Assembly: GCF_014803405.1 (NCBI RefSeq)
Contig: NZ_JACYFG010000060.1
Coordinates: 615-64,614, forward strand
Reading direction: 5' to 3'
From: Pelagicoccus enzymogenes
GTDB taxonomy: Bacteria > Verrucomicrobiota > Verrucomicrobiia > Opitutales > Opitutaceae
DNA: 64,000 bases
The notes below the pieces were generated by a model, which made no database searches, was not told the origin of the DNA, and saw nothing but the letters and a program-made list of their open reading frames with translations. Below are positions 38,504 through 47,170 of the stretch, in pieces (position 1 is the stretch's first letter; each line of letters opens with the position of its first letter). A program made the translations under genes and the position numbers.

Positions 38504-38884
38504 GTGAACCCCGATAAATACCAAGAGCTTATCGTCAAACGGGCGGTCAAGGCTGCCAACAAGAAGCGTGATCGCACGCGAAGGGACCTAGATCTCGGCA
38601 CGCTGCGAGATCTCAAGGTCGCGACCGCGAGCCCTTTCTCGCGAATCCTAGTCGGCTCGATTGGATCCGCCCTCTTGGGGACGATGATCTATCTGCAGCT
38701 TGCAGATGGGTTCTCGTGGCTGCTCAGCCTCCTTGCCGGTATCGGTCTTTACTTCCTCGTAGTTGCAATCCGGGGACGGAAGAAACGGATTTCCGAAATT
38801 GAGAATGCCATGGATTTCGTGGATGTCGGCGGCAGCCTCGTGGAGGCCGTTATCGAGAACATAGACTTCAGCATCGACCTCTGA
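38504..38884 (+). CDS. Small membrane protein of unknown function
   Basis: 126 residues from a GTG (GTGAACCCCGATAAA). The first ~40 residues are basic (KAANKKRDRTRRDLDL). Two membrane segments follow (ILVGSIGSALLGTMIYLQL and WLLSLLAGIGLYFLVVAI). The end is acidic. No family recognised. It lies 28 bases before the TPR lipoprotein gene. Confidence 0.6.
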   Translation: MNPDKYQELIVKRAVKAANKKRDRTRRDLDLGTLRDLKVATASPFSRILVGSIGSALLGTMIYLQLADGFSWLLSLLAGIGLYFLVVAIRGRKKRISEIENAMDFVDVGGSLVEAVIENIDFSIDL

Positions 38885-38912
38885 CGTTAGTTGGAAAAAT
38901 CCCCTTACATCG

Positions 38913-40259
38913 ATGAAGGCATTACCCATTATTCTGATATTCGCGTTGATCGCTAGCGGATGCGAAGGTCGAAGTCCGGAGAAAACACTCGAGCGCCAAA
39001 TCGCAAAGCTCCAGAGACAAGGGAGAAATGGCGAAGGCATTTCGCTGTTCGAGTCAATAGGCAAAGACATAGAGCCAACTCAGAGGACATTGCGGGAAGT
39101 GGCCCTGTGTTACTTTGGTGAAAACCGATACGCCGAAAGCCTCAAGTACGCGAAGCAAGCGATCGCGGCAGATCCCGACGACGCCACCGCAACCGACTTG
39201 TTTTTCTACAACAGCAAGGTTCTGCAGGAATTTGAGCAAGCGGAGCCGGTTGCCCGGCGTTGGGTAAACAACCCGAAGGCAAAAGGAACGCTGCGGCACA
39301 TAGCGATCTTTTACACCAAGTGGGGACGCTACGAGGAAGCGATCGAGGCTACGCGTCTCGGTATCTCTCGCCTGCCAAAGGACCCCCGCATGGCGGGGAC
39401 TCACTCTTTCTTGCTGGCGGTCGTGGAAGGGCCTGAATCGCAACACGAATTTGTGGAAGCTTGGTCGAGCAAAAACAAGCCGAACGCCTACTTCTGGGAG
39501 AACGTAGGCAAAGGGCTTGCTGAAGCGGATCATCATAACGAAGCCCTTCCCTATCTTCTGAAGGCTCTCAAGCTTGCTCCCTCTGGGGATGTCGCCAGCC
39601 AGTATGTCAGCTCGCTACGGGGAGCAGGCAGGTCGGAGGAGGCGGTCGAATGGGCTTCAGACTGGTCGCAAAAAGGTGAAATTGACGCCGCCTTCCTGAA
39701 GATGCAGGGGGCCGTCAATTTCGACGTAGAAAATTTCGATGAAGCAGCTCGCTGTTTCAAGGAGGCGCTAGGCTTGGCCCCAGCGGACGCTACCTTGCTC
39801 GTCAATTTCACAGTAACCCTAATAGAATTGAAACGCTACGAGGAAGCGGTGGATATCGCTAAAGGCTGGTTGCTGAAATACGAGCGACATGCGGACGATC
39901 GCACCTATTTCTACTTGGCTGATTCTCTGTCATGGGATCGTCAATACGAGGAGGCAATCGAACATTATGCAACTGCCATTCGCATGGCCCCGGAAAAAAG
40001 ACGCTACGTGGGAAACTTGTTTTTTGCTATGAATCAGCTTGGTCAGTTTCAAGAGGTCCTAGATTATCATAAACGATGGAAGCAAACTTCTGCCGATTAC
40101 TCGGACGCCCATCTGGAAAAGCAGCTGACGCGAGCTCGGTCCCATGTTGCCGCAGCGAGTGGCGGTAAGGCGGAGACGCACACAAGTCCAGCAGAGCGCA
40201 TTCTCCAAAAGGCTAATTCCGCCTCCAAGAAGCCGTATTCAAAAACGAACAACCTGTGA
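38913..40259 (+). CDS. TPR-repeat lipoprotein
   Basis: 448 residues. MKALPIILIFALIASGCEG is a lipoprotein signal with the lipobox ASGC. The remainder is TPR-like units: ERQIAKLQRQGRNGEGISL, YAESLKYAKQAIAADPDDA, RYEEAIEATRLGISRLPKD, HNEALPYLLKALKLAPSGD, NFDEAARCFKEALGLAPAD, YEEAIEHYATAIRMAPEKR. These suggest a protein-protein scaffold on the outer or inner membrane. It ends 28 bases before the RDD gene. Confidence 0.87.
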   Translation: MKALPIILIFALIASGCEGRSPEKTLERQIAKLQRQGRNGEGISLFESIGKDIEPTQRTLREVALCYFGENRYAESLKYAKQAIAADPDDATATDLFFYNSKVLQEFEQAEPVARRWVNNPKAKGTLRHIAIFYTKWGRYEEAIEATRLGISRLPKDPRMAGTHSFLLAVVEGPESQHEFVEAWSSKNKPNAYFWENVGKGLAEADHHNEALPYLLKALKLAPSGDVASQYVSSLRGAGRSEEAVEWASDWSQKGEIDAAFLKMQGAVNFDVENFDEAARCFKEALGLAPADATLLVNFTVTLIELKRYEEAVDIAKGWLLKYERHADDRTYFYLADSLSWDRQYEEAIEHYATAIRMAPEKRRYVGNLFFAMNQLGQFQEVLDYHKRWKQTSADYSDAHLEKQLTRARSHVAAASGGKAETHTSPAERILQKANSASKKPYSKTNNL

Positions 40260-40287
40260 TATAACCGCGGGCCAATATCCCCAATTC

Positions 40288-41349
40288 ATGAATACACCTA
40301 AAGACGAGGGCCTGACGGGGCCGAGAGACGTCGAACCGGAAACCCAAAGCTACCGCTACGCTGGCTTTTGGCGTCGCGTTTTGGCCTACGCTATTGACGC
40401 TATTTTGCTCGGAGTAGTGGGCTTAGCGATTGGTTACTCCTTCTACGAGTACTTTCTGTCCTTGGGACAGACGGGGAGACTGTATGGCCTCGCGATCTAT
40501 ATGGCCTACTTTGCTAGCTTTAATTCCAAGCTAGGCGGAGGACAGACGCTTGGGAAGCGAATGATGGGGATCAAGGTGCTTGATCAAGCGGGCGCGCCGC
40601 TCGCCTTCACGACGGCATTCATCCGCCAGGGTATCGTGGCCACTCCCATTTTCCTGAACGGGGTGAATATTGATTTGGGATTAAATCAACACACGGTGTC
40701 ATTGGTGTTGGGAATCGCCATCTTCGGAGTGGGCGGAGCCATAGGCTACTTTCTGATTTTCAACGTCCGGACACGTCGGAGCCTGCACGACTTTCTTTGC
40801 GGAAGCCATGTCGTAAGGGCGGAACCTGGAGCGAGCGAAGTGAAGGTGGCGCGGCTTTGGAAAGGCCATTTCGTAATTCTTTCCGTAATCTCGGGTTTGT
40901 CTATTGCGGTACTGGTTTGGGCATCCAACTTGGCCGAGGAGAATTTCAATCTGACCAAGGTTCTCGCCCTTTACGAAAAACTGGAGCAGCAGGATAACGT
41001 TCGCCAAGCAGGGGTACATTTGAATACAAGCTACAGCTTGGCAAACAACGAGTCTCGCTCCGTAACCTATCTTCAGATTGTCGCCTTTCCGCCCCACTCC
41101 ATTCCCTCCGAAAGCGAATATGCTCTGGAGCTCATTGGCCTTGCCGTCGAGGACGAGGCGATCCTGTCAGAGTCTGATATTATCGTATTCGTGGTGAGGA
41201 CCGGATTCGACTTGGGCATTGCGCGGCATCACACCAACAAGTCCGTATCCGACACGCTGGAGAACTGGAAAGCTGCAATCGCTCGCTACGAAAGCACAGG
41301 CGAGGTTCCGAACGCCCGATTTTCGAGCAATACGCAGATAAGGTTTTGA
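40288..41349 (+). CDS. RDD-family membrane protein
   Basis: 353 residues from the ATG at 40288; upstream in-frame codons overlap the TPR gene. The RDD signature is YAGFWRRVLAYAIDAILL at ~30-48 and GQTLGKRMMGIKVLDQAG at ~90-107, with membrane segments near 37-55, 65-80 and 130-155. RRSLHDFLCGSHVV closes the domain. After another membrane segment (~195-213), the C-terminal ~130 residues are soluble. RDD proteins are membrane proteins of uncertain transport role. Likely in the same operon as the TPR lipoprotein. Confidence 0.87.
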   Translation: MNTPKDEGLTGPRDVEPETQSYRYAGFWRRVLAYAIDAILLGVVGLAIGYSFYEYFLSLGQTGRLYGLAIYMAYFASFNSKLGGGQTLGKRMMGIKVLDQAGAPLAFTTAFIRQGIVATPIFLNGVNIDLGLNQHTVSLVLGIAIFGVGGAIGYFLIFNVRTRRSLHDFLCGSHVVRAEPGASEVKVARLWKGHFVILSVISGLSIAVLVWASNLAEENFNLTKVLALYEKLEQQDNVRQAGVHLNTSYSLANNESRSVTYLQIVAFPPHSIPSESEYALELIGLAVEDEAILSESDIIVFVVRTGFDLGIARHHTNKSVSDTLENWKAAIARYESTGEVPNARFSSNTQIRF

Positions 41350-41578
41350 AGGGCGGGGTAATGCCCTTGGCCCTGCAGCGCGCCAGACTTGGTCCCAAAC
41401 GGAGCGACACCTTCACACGTCCCTGCAAGCCGTACTAAATTTTCGCACTAAAAACCTGCCCTCTACCGTTTGGCTGCGTACAAGCTCAAGCCTTCGCTAG
41501 ACTGAGCATGAATCAGTTCGCTCGCATGGGGTGGCTTGCCGAGCAACCGCTCTCAATGGAAGACTACTACGCTGAAAC

Positions 41579-41824
41579 ATGAGTAATAAACCGAAAGAAA
41601 AATCACGGACTCTGGGCGATCTCTTTTACGGCGCGTTAAGCTCGATCGTTCCCAGCTGCGGCCCCGCGATGGAGATGGTGGAGCGCGGACAGGAGCGTCC
41701 TTTAAAACTCGGCGAAAAGATAGTGCTTCTCTACAACACCCCGCTCTGCCCGCACTGTAACTGCAACCGAGAGAAGTTCCGGGTCGAGCGCGAAAAGATG
41801 CGGCGAATCCGCTCCGGGAGCTAG
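41579..41824 (+). CDS. Small zf-HC2/anti-sigma-like protein
   Basis: 81 residues. The stretch SCGPAMEMVERGQERPLKLG followed by LYNTPLCPHCNCNRE resembles the short zinc-finger (zf-HC2) proteins that bind sigma factors, in which a Cys, a His and a CxxC bind zinc. Here the His position reads Tyr, so the site may be altered. CPHCNC gives extra Cys. No sigma gene is nearby. Confidence 0.6.
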   Translation: MSNKPKEKSRTLGDLFYGALSSIVPSCGPAMEMVERGQERPLKLGEKIVLLYNTPLCPHCNCNREKFRVEREKMRRIRSGS

Positions 41825-41999
41825 GAGGCTTTTTGTTAAATCAAGCATTTGCTGGCTTGGAGGTGTTTTGGGACAGACTCCAAGCGGGAGTCGTCTCCCT
41901 GCTCGAGGTAGCGCGCTCCGATGGTTTTTCGGCTCTGCGTGGCCCTCACTGGCGGCAGGTTCTAGCTGAGGCCACATTCCACCCTCTTGACAGGTGACG

Positions 42000-42380
42000 A
42001 TGCAAATAGGAGTTTGCTTGGCTCAGATGCGTTCCCTTCCTCAAAATTTGAAATTCGGACTAGCGATAGGCTCTGCCGCCTTGACCATGGGCTTGCTGCT
42101 CGTCTTCTACGGCGACGCGGAGAGTCCGAAGCGAGTCTCCCTTGATCGGCTCGATCGTATCGAAAAAGCGATCACGGCCTTCATTGAAACGAACGATCGG
42201 GTGCCGACCTCCCTCCAGGCGCTGGGGCTTCCCCAAGAAGACCTGCAGGACCACATCGGCGAACCGTTCAAGTATATCGTGACCGCGGATTCCGTAACGG
42301 TGATGAGCTACGGCTCGGACAAGGAACCGGGCGGCAGCTTCTTCAAGAAGGACTTTTCGGTAACGATCGATCTACGATAG
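42000..42380 (+). CDS. Small membrane-anchored protein, pseudopilin-like C-terminus
   Basis: 126 residues from the ATG at 42000, with CAGG just upstream; a GTG two codons earlier is possible, as is the ATG at 42030. One membrane segment (~19-37, KFGLAIGSAALTMGLLLVFY). The rest (AITAFIETNDRVPTSLQAL, GEPFKYIV, SYGSDKEPGG) has the look of the GspG-type pseudopilin soluble end, with its 'PTSLQ' and 'SYGSDKEPGG' turns. It lacks the prepilin peptidase motif, so it is not a pilin itself. Confidence 0.6.
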   Translation: MQIGVCLAQMRSLPQNLKFGLAIGSAALTMGLLLVFYGDAESPKRVSLDRLDRIEKAITAFIETNDRVPTSLQALGLPQEDLQDHIGEPFKYIVTADSVTVMSYGSDKEPGGSFFKKDFSVTIDLR

Positions 42381-42453
42381 GTCCGCCCGCTATCGCCCCA
42401 TTGGCTTGCAGACGCCACTGTTTCCACGCTGACTCGAGAGAACCAAGCCGCCC

Positions 42454-42924
42454 ATGACAGTCCTCGCTGAGTTTTACGTTTTTGGAAAAGAGGCTGACCC
42501 GAACTACCTTCCTTGGATCGTAGGCAGCGTGATCGCGGGCATCCTCGCTTTGAGGATTTTGGCTGGCAAATGGGATCGCAAGCGCATCGCCGTGGAACTG
42601 GAAGAAAGTGGTTGCAAGCTGGTTTCCGCGACTTGGTCACCGTTTGGAAAAGGATCCTTTGGCGAGGATAATTCCCGCACCTACGAGGTCACCTACCTGA
42701 ATCCTGAGGGTGAAACCATCTACGCAACGGTCAAGACGAGCCTTTTCACTGGTGTTTTTTGGTTTGGAGACGGATCGCCCTCTCGATTCGCCGCGAGAAC
42801 GCAAACGACGGTTCCAAGCCCGCCCATCGCCGCTGAAGACGAGGGCTGCGACTGCGGCAAATGCGGTTTCTTCGTGCAAGCGAGCTACAAGCACTGCCCG
42901 AATTGCGGAACGCGGAGGCCTTGA
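42454..42924 (+). CDS. Membrane protein with C-terminal zinc ribbon
   Basis: 156 residues. One membrane segment at ~20-38 (LPWIVGSVIAGILALRILA). A beta-rich middle follows (RTYEVTYLNPEGETIYATV). The C-terminus has CDCGKCGFF and CPNCG, a zinc ribbon with two CxxC pairs. No closer family recognised. Stands alone after the pseudopilin-like gene. Confidence 0.65.
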   Translation: MTVLAEFYVFGKEADPNYLPWIVGSVIAGILALRILAGKWDRKRIAVELEESGCKLVSATWSPFGKGSFGEDNSRTYEVTYLNPEGETIYATVKTSLFTGVFWFGDGSPSRFAARTQTTVPSPPIAAEDEGCDCGKCGFFVQASYKHCPNCGTRRP

Positions 42925-43119
42925 GCTAACGCGGCCGTAGTTGAAATTAATGACAGCGGACCGTTAAAACTCTCCCTCCCCTAGCCTCGAAGGGTCCCAA
43001 GCTGCCGACTGGCCGCCGTGTACATCCACCGGCTCGCTCCTTTTCCTCAGTGAAGCCTTGCCTGCGAGGCGCATTGCGGTTCTGTTGCGAGCGTCCAACC
43101 TCTTAGCACTGTCCCACAC

Positions 43120-44199
43120 TTGAAACGCATAGCAGCCGTTACTCTTGGGCTATTGGCCCCCCTTTTCTCAAGCTTCTCGGAAACGCTCAGATACACTGTT
43201 CCTTTCGAGATAAGCGAAAGCGATATAAGCTACAGCATCTCTTTTTCCACAGGAGGACAGGACACGGCTTCACCACGGTTTTCGGGCATCCTGAATGCCA
43301 AGGTGGCTTTTGACCGAGAAACGCTAGAGGTCACCGAATGCACCTTCCTGGACGGCTCCCGAATCTACTGGGAGAACTTCTCTCTGCAGACTCAATCGGA
43401 CGTGACTTACGAAGAGCTGGGAACCTTTCCTACTCGCTTCTCATTCCTGTTCGAAGGAATAAGTACCCGGCTTATGACGATTGGCGACAGAGGACGTGTC
43501 GATCCTGCGAACGGAAAGCTCTACGACGATGATATAGCGGCGATCAGCGATCAAGGTGTCGGAAGCATTACGATCGGTATTGGGGACGTCCAAGAGACGG
43601 AAACGATTGACTACGCCGTCGAACCATCGGAACAGGAAATTGTAAGCTCTCCCACCATCGCCGTCGAGCGGATTAAGGACGACCTATACGGGCAACACTT
43701 CAACTTTACCCTAACCTTCTCCTTCGACGAGGAGGAGAGCGAAACTATCGAAGGGTCAAATTCGAGCTTCACCTTGCGGGAGTCAGGACAGCTCACGGCG
43801 ACGTACTCCTATAGCGAGACGACTCCTTTCGGCAGCTGGTACAGCTTTAACAAATGGTCTTTCGATGGGAACGAACTCGACTCGGAAAACGAGGCAGGAG
43901 TCCCTCTTTACCTCGCCTACGCCCTCGGGTTCATGGCCTACCGCGACGACCAGCAGGCTCCCCTTTCCTTGCGCTACGAGCACGGGAATGCTGTGTTGCG
44001 CATCCCAAGCGATTACCGTAACGACGACGTTTACGTCGAATACTCTCGCACCTTGCAGCAAGACAGCTGGAGCATGGTCCCCGAAGCGTGGCTGGCGGGA
44101 GGGTATCCATCGCTAAAAAAGGAAAGCTCAGGCGAAATCATGCTCACTTTGCCCTTTGTCGATCCCCCTACCTTCATCCGCCTTCGAGCTGAACCATAA
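43120..44199 (+). CDS. Secreted beta-rich protein with the shared C-terminal module
   Basis: 359 residues from a TTG that gives a clean signal peptide (MKRIAAVTLGLLAPLFSSFS). The mature chain is beta-rich (ILNAKVAFDRETLEVTECTF, FNFTLTFSFDEEESETI). The end reads VEYSRTLQQDSWSMV ... PTFIRLRAEP, the same kind of module that closes the large protease and Hcp-like protein 2. Function unknown. It is probably exported and may be displayed at the surface. Confidence 0.68.
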   Translation: MKRIAAVTLGLLAPLFSSFSETLRYTVPFEISESDISYSISFSTGGQDTASPRFSGILNAKVAFDRETLEVTECTFLDGSRIYWENFSLQTQSDVTYEELGTFPTRFSFLFEGISTRLMTIGDRGRVDPANGKLYDDDIAAISDQGVGSITIGIGDVQETETIDYAVEPSEQEIVSSPTIAVERIKDDLYGQHFNFTLTFSFDEEESETIEGSNSSFTLRESGQLTATYSYSETTPFGSWYSFNKWSFDGNELDSENEAGVPLYLAYALGFMAYRDDQQAPLSLRYEHGNAVLRIPSDYRNDDVYVEYSRTLQQDSWSMVPEAWLAGGYPSLKKESSGEIMLTLPFVDPPTFIRLRAEP

Positions 44200-44313
44200 G
44201 CCCGCAGCAAAACCTTACTCCTGTCCCAAAGGGAGGACGCGAGCCTCGATGCCATCCTGGCTTTTCGTGTCATCCCATAGAATCCGAAAAATCCAAAATC
44301 TTGATACAAAGCC

Positions 44314-44838
44314 ATGAAATTCATGCTACTCGCCTTCACCCTTTTTGTAGTGATTTCTCACTTACAGGCGGAAAGCTTTCCCAGCTTCAAGCTCCCGGCC
44401 TCGCAGCAAGGCGAAGCCTCGGTCGTCCATCTCTTGTCCGTCGACCCAATCGGCAAGCAATGGTTGAACGAAAAGGGATTCCACTCTCGCTCGCACGGAC
44501 TGCGCCTTATTTTTCTCGTGGTGGCCAAGGACCCAGCAGCGACAGACTTTGCCATTAGTCCCAAGGCTTCGGTAAAGATCAACGGCACCGACTACCTCGG
44601 CATATCCAATCATCTGCTCAAGGAGGACGTGGCTCCCTACTTGCTCGTCGCGGAGCTGGGTCCTGACTACCTCGCCTACGCAGAAGGCTTGGAAGTGGCC
44701 GGCCAGGTAACGAAAATCGTCGACGCCTATTTCCCGGGTGTGGAGCACCCGTCTGTGGAAACTCTGGAAGCCCGCATTTTCGCCGGTTGGTTTCGCAAGG
44801 GCGAATCCTTCGAATTCAAGCGACAAGCGGGCGAGTAA
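44314..44838 (+). CDS. Exported protein of unknown function
   Basis: 174 residues. MKFMLLAFTLFVVISHLQA is a signal peptide. The mature part has a mixed alpha/beta pattern (LRLIFLVVAKDP, SVKINGTDYLGISNHLL) without a recognised family. It is followed by repeat A and repeat B. Confidence 0.62.
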   Translation: MKFMLLAFTLFVVISHLQAESFPSFKLPASQQGEASVVHLLSVDPIGKQWLNEKGFHSRSHGLRLIFLVVAKDPAATDFAISPKASVKINGTDYLGISNHLLKEDVAPYLLVAELGPDYLAYAEGLEVAGQVTKIVDAYFPGVEHPSVETLEARIFAGWFRKGESFEFKRQAGE

Positions 44839-44898
44839 GGGGTCTGTTTCGACACCGGCGACTCCCTTGGTAGACTCCTCTATGAGACTGTGTCATAA

Positions 44899-45060
44899 AG
44901 ATCCTCGGAGCAAGCTCTCGACTTCATCGACTGCCGGAGCGGCAGCGAGGTATTTAAAAAACAGGTGGCGCGGCTTCTCCGAAGACGCTATCGCGAAATC
45001 GTCTTCGGAGAAGCCGATCCACCTCAAAAATCGAAGCAAGCTTCGAGGTGTTAAACCCAA
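44899..45060 (+). repeat. Repeat A, copy 2
   Basis: About 162 bp, close to copy 1 along its whole length (AGATCCTCGGAGCAAGCTCT to GTGTTAAACCCAA). The 15-bp inverted repeat GGCTTCTCCGAAGAC/GTCTTCGGAGAAGCC is kept, which supports a conserved hairpin. Confidence 0.87.
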
Positions 45061-45087
45061 AGCGAAAAAACACACCGACTCTTCTTC

Positions 45088-45173
45088 CTAGGGTTGCAGC
45101 TTGCTGCAGACCGCAGCGCAAACCCGTTCCATAGCGCGACGCGGTCTGGACCAAGGACTAACCCTACAGAAAA
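45088..45173 (+). repeat. Repeat B, copy 5
   Basis: From CCTAGGGTTGCAGCTTGC to CTAACCCTACAG, with GCAGACCGCAGCGC and GCGACGCGGTCTGGACC inside. About 86 bp. Confidence 0.82.
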
Positions 45174-45223
45174 CCTATCTACTGGACAGTCGCTAAATAC
45201 CGTAGCCGTTTATTCAATACATC

Positions 45224-46093
45224 GTGAAACCGCATTCATTAATCACAACCCTTGTAGCTATGAGCTTTTTCGGATTTTTCAGCGAAGCGAGAGGCAAAAA
45301 AGCCCCACAGATCGAACCTGTTCGCAATCACCTCGCCTTCGTCCTGCTCGAAGAGCCAAGCCTCCCTTCCGCCGAAGCATTGGCTAGGGCTTTCGCGAAG
45401 TACCACTGCGGGCAAGGCGAGCTCGTAGTTGAAGCTTCAGGTGAGGGTAATCAAAAGATAATTACTGTTTCCTTGCCGAAACTCGGAACCGCCTTCATCG
45501 CCCTCGTCGACGCCAAGGTTCCCAACAACGAAGCAGAGAACCACTGCGACTATTCGCTCGAGTCCCTCAGTTCCCCGCAGGCCTCTATCGAGCACAGGGC
45601 TCATTTGATGGTCACCAGCTTGGGGACGCTCGAAGGAACGACCCCACTGGAGGGGATCGATGCATTCACGTCCCTGCTTGCAGGAATCGTGGAGAGCTCT
45701 TCCGCTACCGGCGTTTATTGGGGGAATTCGCGGGCGACGCACTCCCGAGAGTTTTTCCTGTCCCTAGCCGGCGACTGTTCCGTGATGCCCCGCGTCATCC
45801 TCTGGAACGGGTTTAGCCGCGGGCGAGAAAACAAGCATTCCATGAGCTTCTTGAGCATGGGAATGAACCAGCTAGGTCTCCCCGAGCTCTACCTGGTATT
45901 TCCGCAGGACGAAACCAGCGTTGCGGTCGAACGATTCTTCGACCTGCTCAGCTACGTGGCTCAGCGCGGCGAAGCAATTCCAGCCGGAGACACCATCGGA
46001 GCGAGCGAGTCCCAGCGAATTCCGGTTCGTTACGTCAAGTCTCCCGCAGGAGACAAGACCACTGTTTGGAAAATCGACCTCAGAAAAGGCTGA
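45224..46093 (+). CDS. DUF4261 protein with an N-terminal signal-like segment
   Basis: 289 residues from a GTG. The first ~22 residues (SLITTLVAMSFFGFFSEARG) look like a signal peptide. The rest matches DUF4261: HLAFVLLEEPSLPSAEALARAF, IEHRAHLMVTSLG, ATGVYWGNSRATHS, VILWNGFSRG, MGMNQLGLPELYLV and GDTIGASESQ. The family often appears as a stand-alone cytosolic protein of unknown function, so an export signal here is unusual. Confidence 0.78.
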   Translation: MKPHSLITTLVAMSFFGFFSEARGKKAPQIEPVRNHLAFVLLEEPSLPSAEALARAFAKYHCGQGELVVEASGEGNQKIITVSLPKLGTAFIALVDAKVPNNEAENHCDYSLESLSSPQASIEHRAHLMVTSLGTLEGTTPLEGIDAFTSLLAGIVESSSATGVYWGNSRATHSREFFLSLAGDCSVMPRVILWNGFSRGRENKHSMSFLSMGMNQLGLPELYLVFPQDETSVAVERFFDLLSYVAQRGEAIPAGDTIGASESQRIPVRYVKSPAGDKTTVWKIDLRKG

Positions 46094-46276
46094 TAGGCAT
46101 CGGACGAGGGCGATTGCCCTTCCTGCAGAACCGACGTGAAACGCCTATCTCAGTCGTCCCAAATCCCACTCCCCGCAGGGCAGCGCGCTTTTAAAATCCC
46201 TTTAACGACTCGGCTTCTACAGGGACTTTGCTCGCTGCCGTTTTTAGGGTGAACCACCACCGCATTTTTCAATCCT

Positions 46277-47125
46277 ATGGCCTACAGCATTTCCCAACTG
46301 GAACTAAAAGCCGCAGCCCAGAAGCTGCCTCCCTCCCCTCAGATATTTGCCAAGCTCACTCGACTGCTAAAGGACCGCAATACGGTCAGCAAGGATATCG
46401 TCGAGCTGGTCAAAACGGACGCTTCGCTTACCGCCAAGGTCCTCAAGATCTCCAACAGCATGGCCTTCAGCTTGGGCCAGCCGGTGGACACCTTGGAGCA
46501 AGCGGTGGGCCGTGTCGGATTCGCCGAGCTTTTCAAGGTGGTGGGCATGGCTGCCGCGTCCAACGTATTTGCTCGCCGCAACGAAACCTACGGTATCGAT
46601 GGATGGCTCTTCTGGGAAAACGCCGTGGCCACTGGTCTGGCGATGGAGGCCTTGGCTAAGGCTCGAGGTCTCGACGAGAAGGAGGCCTACACGCTGGGTC
46701 TCCTCAAGACCATGGGCAAGACCATCATCGATGCTTGCTCGCAGAAGTTCATGGTGCCGCCTCGATTCTCCGCAAAAGAAGAAACGCCGCTGCTCCTCTG
46801 GGAAGAGGAAAACCTTGGCGTCACCAATCCAGAAGCCGCCGCCATCGTTTTGGATGCCTGGAATTTTCCGGAGGGAGCCATTGAGGCCCTTCGCTACCAG
46901 TACACGCCAGACGAAGCTCCCGAGAAAAACGTGCACGCGTACTTGCTGGCTCTTTCTGGAGCCATCGCCGAGCATCTCGGCAGAGGGACTCCAGGGGAGA
47001 AGTCCTACTGGACCATTACGCAGGGCCGCTTAAAGGAATCCGGACTCGATATCAAGGACGTGCGCGCTGCCCTCCAGGAGGTCAAGCAACGCCTCGAGAA
47101 GCTTTCCGAAGAGTTGGCCGCTTGA
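46277..47125 (+). CDS. HDOD-domain protein
   Basis: 282 residues, soluble. HDOD region ~10-215: LPPSPQIFAKLTRLLKD, LVKTDASLTAKVLKISNS, VGRVGFAELFKVV, GLLKTMGKTIIDA. HDOD is a catalytically dead HD-like domain used in signalling (chemotaxis, cyclic-di-GMP and stress circuits). The normal HD pair position reads KTMGK, as expected for HDOD. The C-terminal ~65 residues are helical. Convergent with the radical SAM gene, with only 45 bases between. Confidence 0.88.
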   Translation: MAYSISQLELKAAAQKLPPSPQIFAKLTRLLKDRNTVSKDIVELVKTDASLTAKVLKISNSMAFSLGQPVDTLEQAVGRVGFAELFKVVGMAAASNVFARRNETYGIDGWLFWENAVATGLAMEALAKARGLDEKEAYTLGLLKTMGKTIIDACSQKFMVPPRFSAKEETPLLLWEEENLGVTNPEAAAIVLDAWNFPEGAIEALRYQYTPDEAPEKNVHAYLLALSGAIAEHLGRGTPGEKSYWTITQGRLKESGLDIKDVRAALQEVKQRLEKLSEELAA

Positions 47126-47170
47126 CGTGGGAAGCGGCCTTGTGCCGCGAATCGATAGCGGGAATCTCCC

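Larger units (their letters stand above)
44839..45223. other. Intergenic stretch with repeats A and B side by side
   Basis: About 385 bases. It carries repeat A copy 2 and repeat B copy 5 separated by only 27 bases. Frames are open through repeat A but are not supported as genes. Confidence 0.6.
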
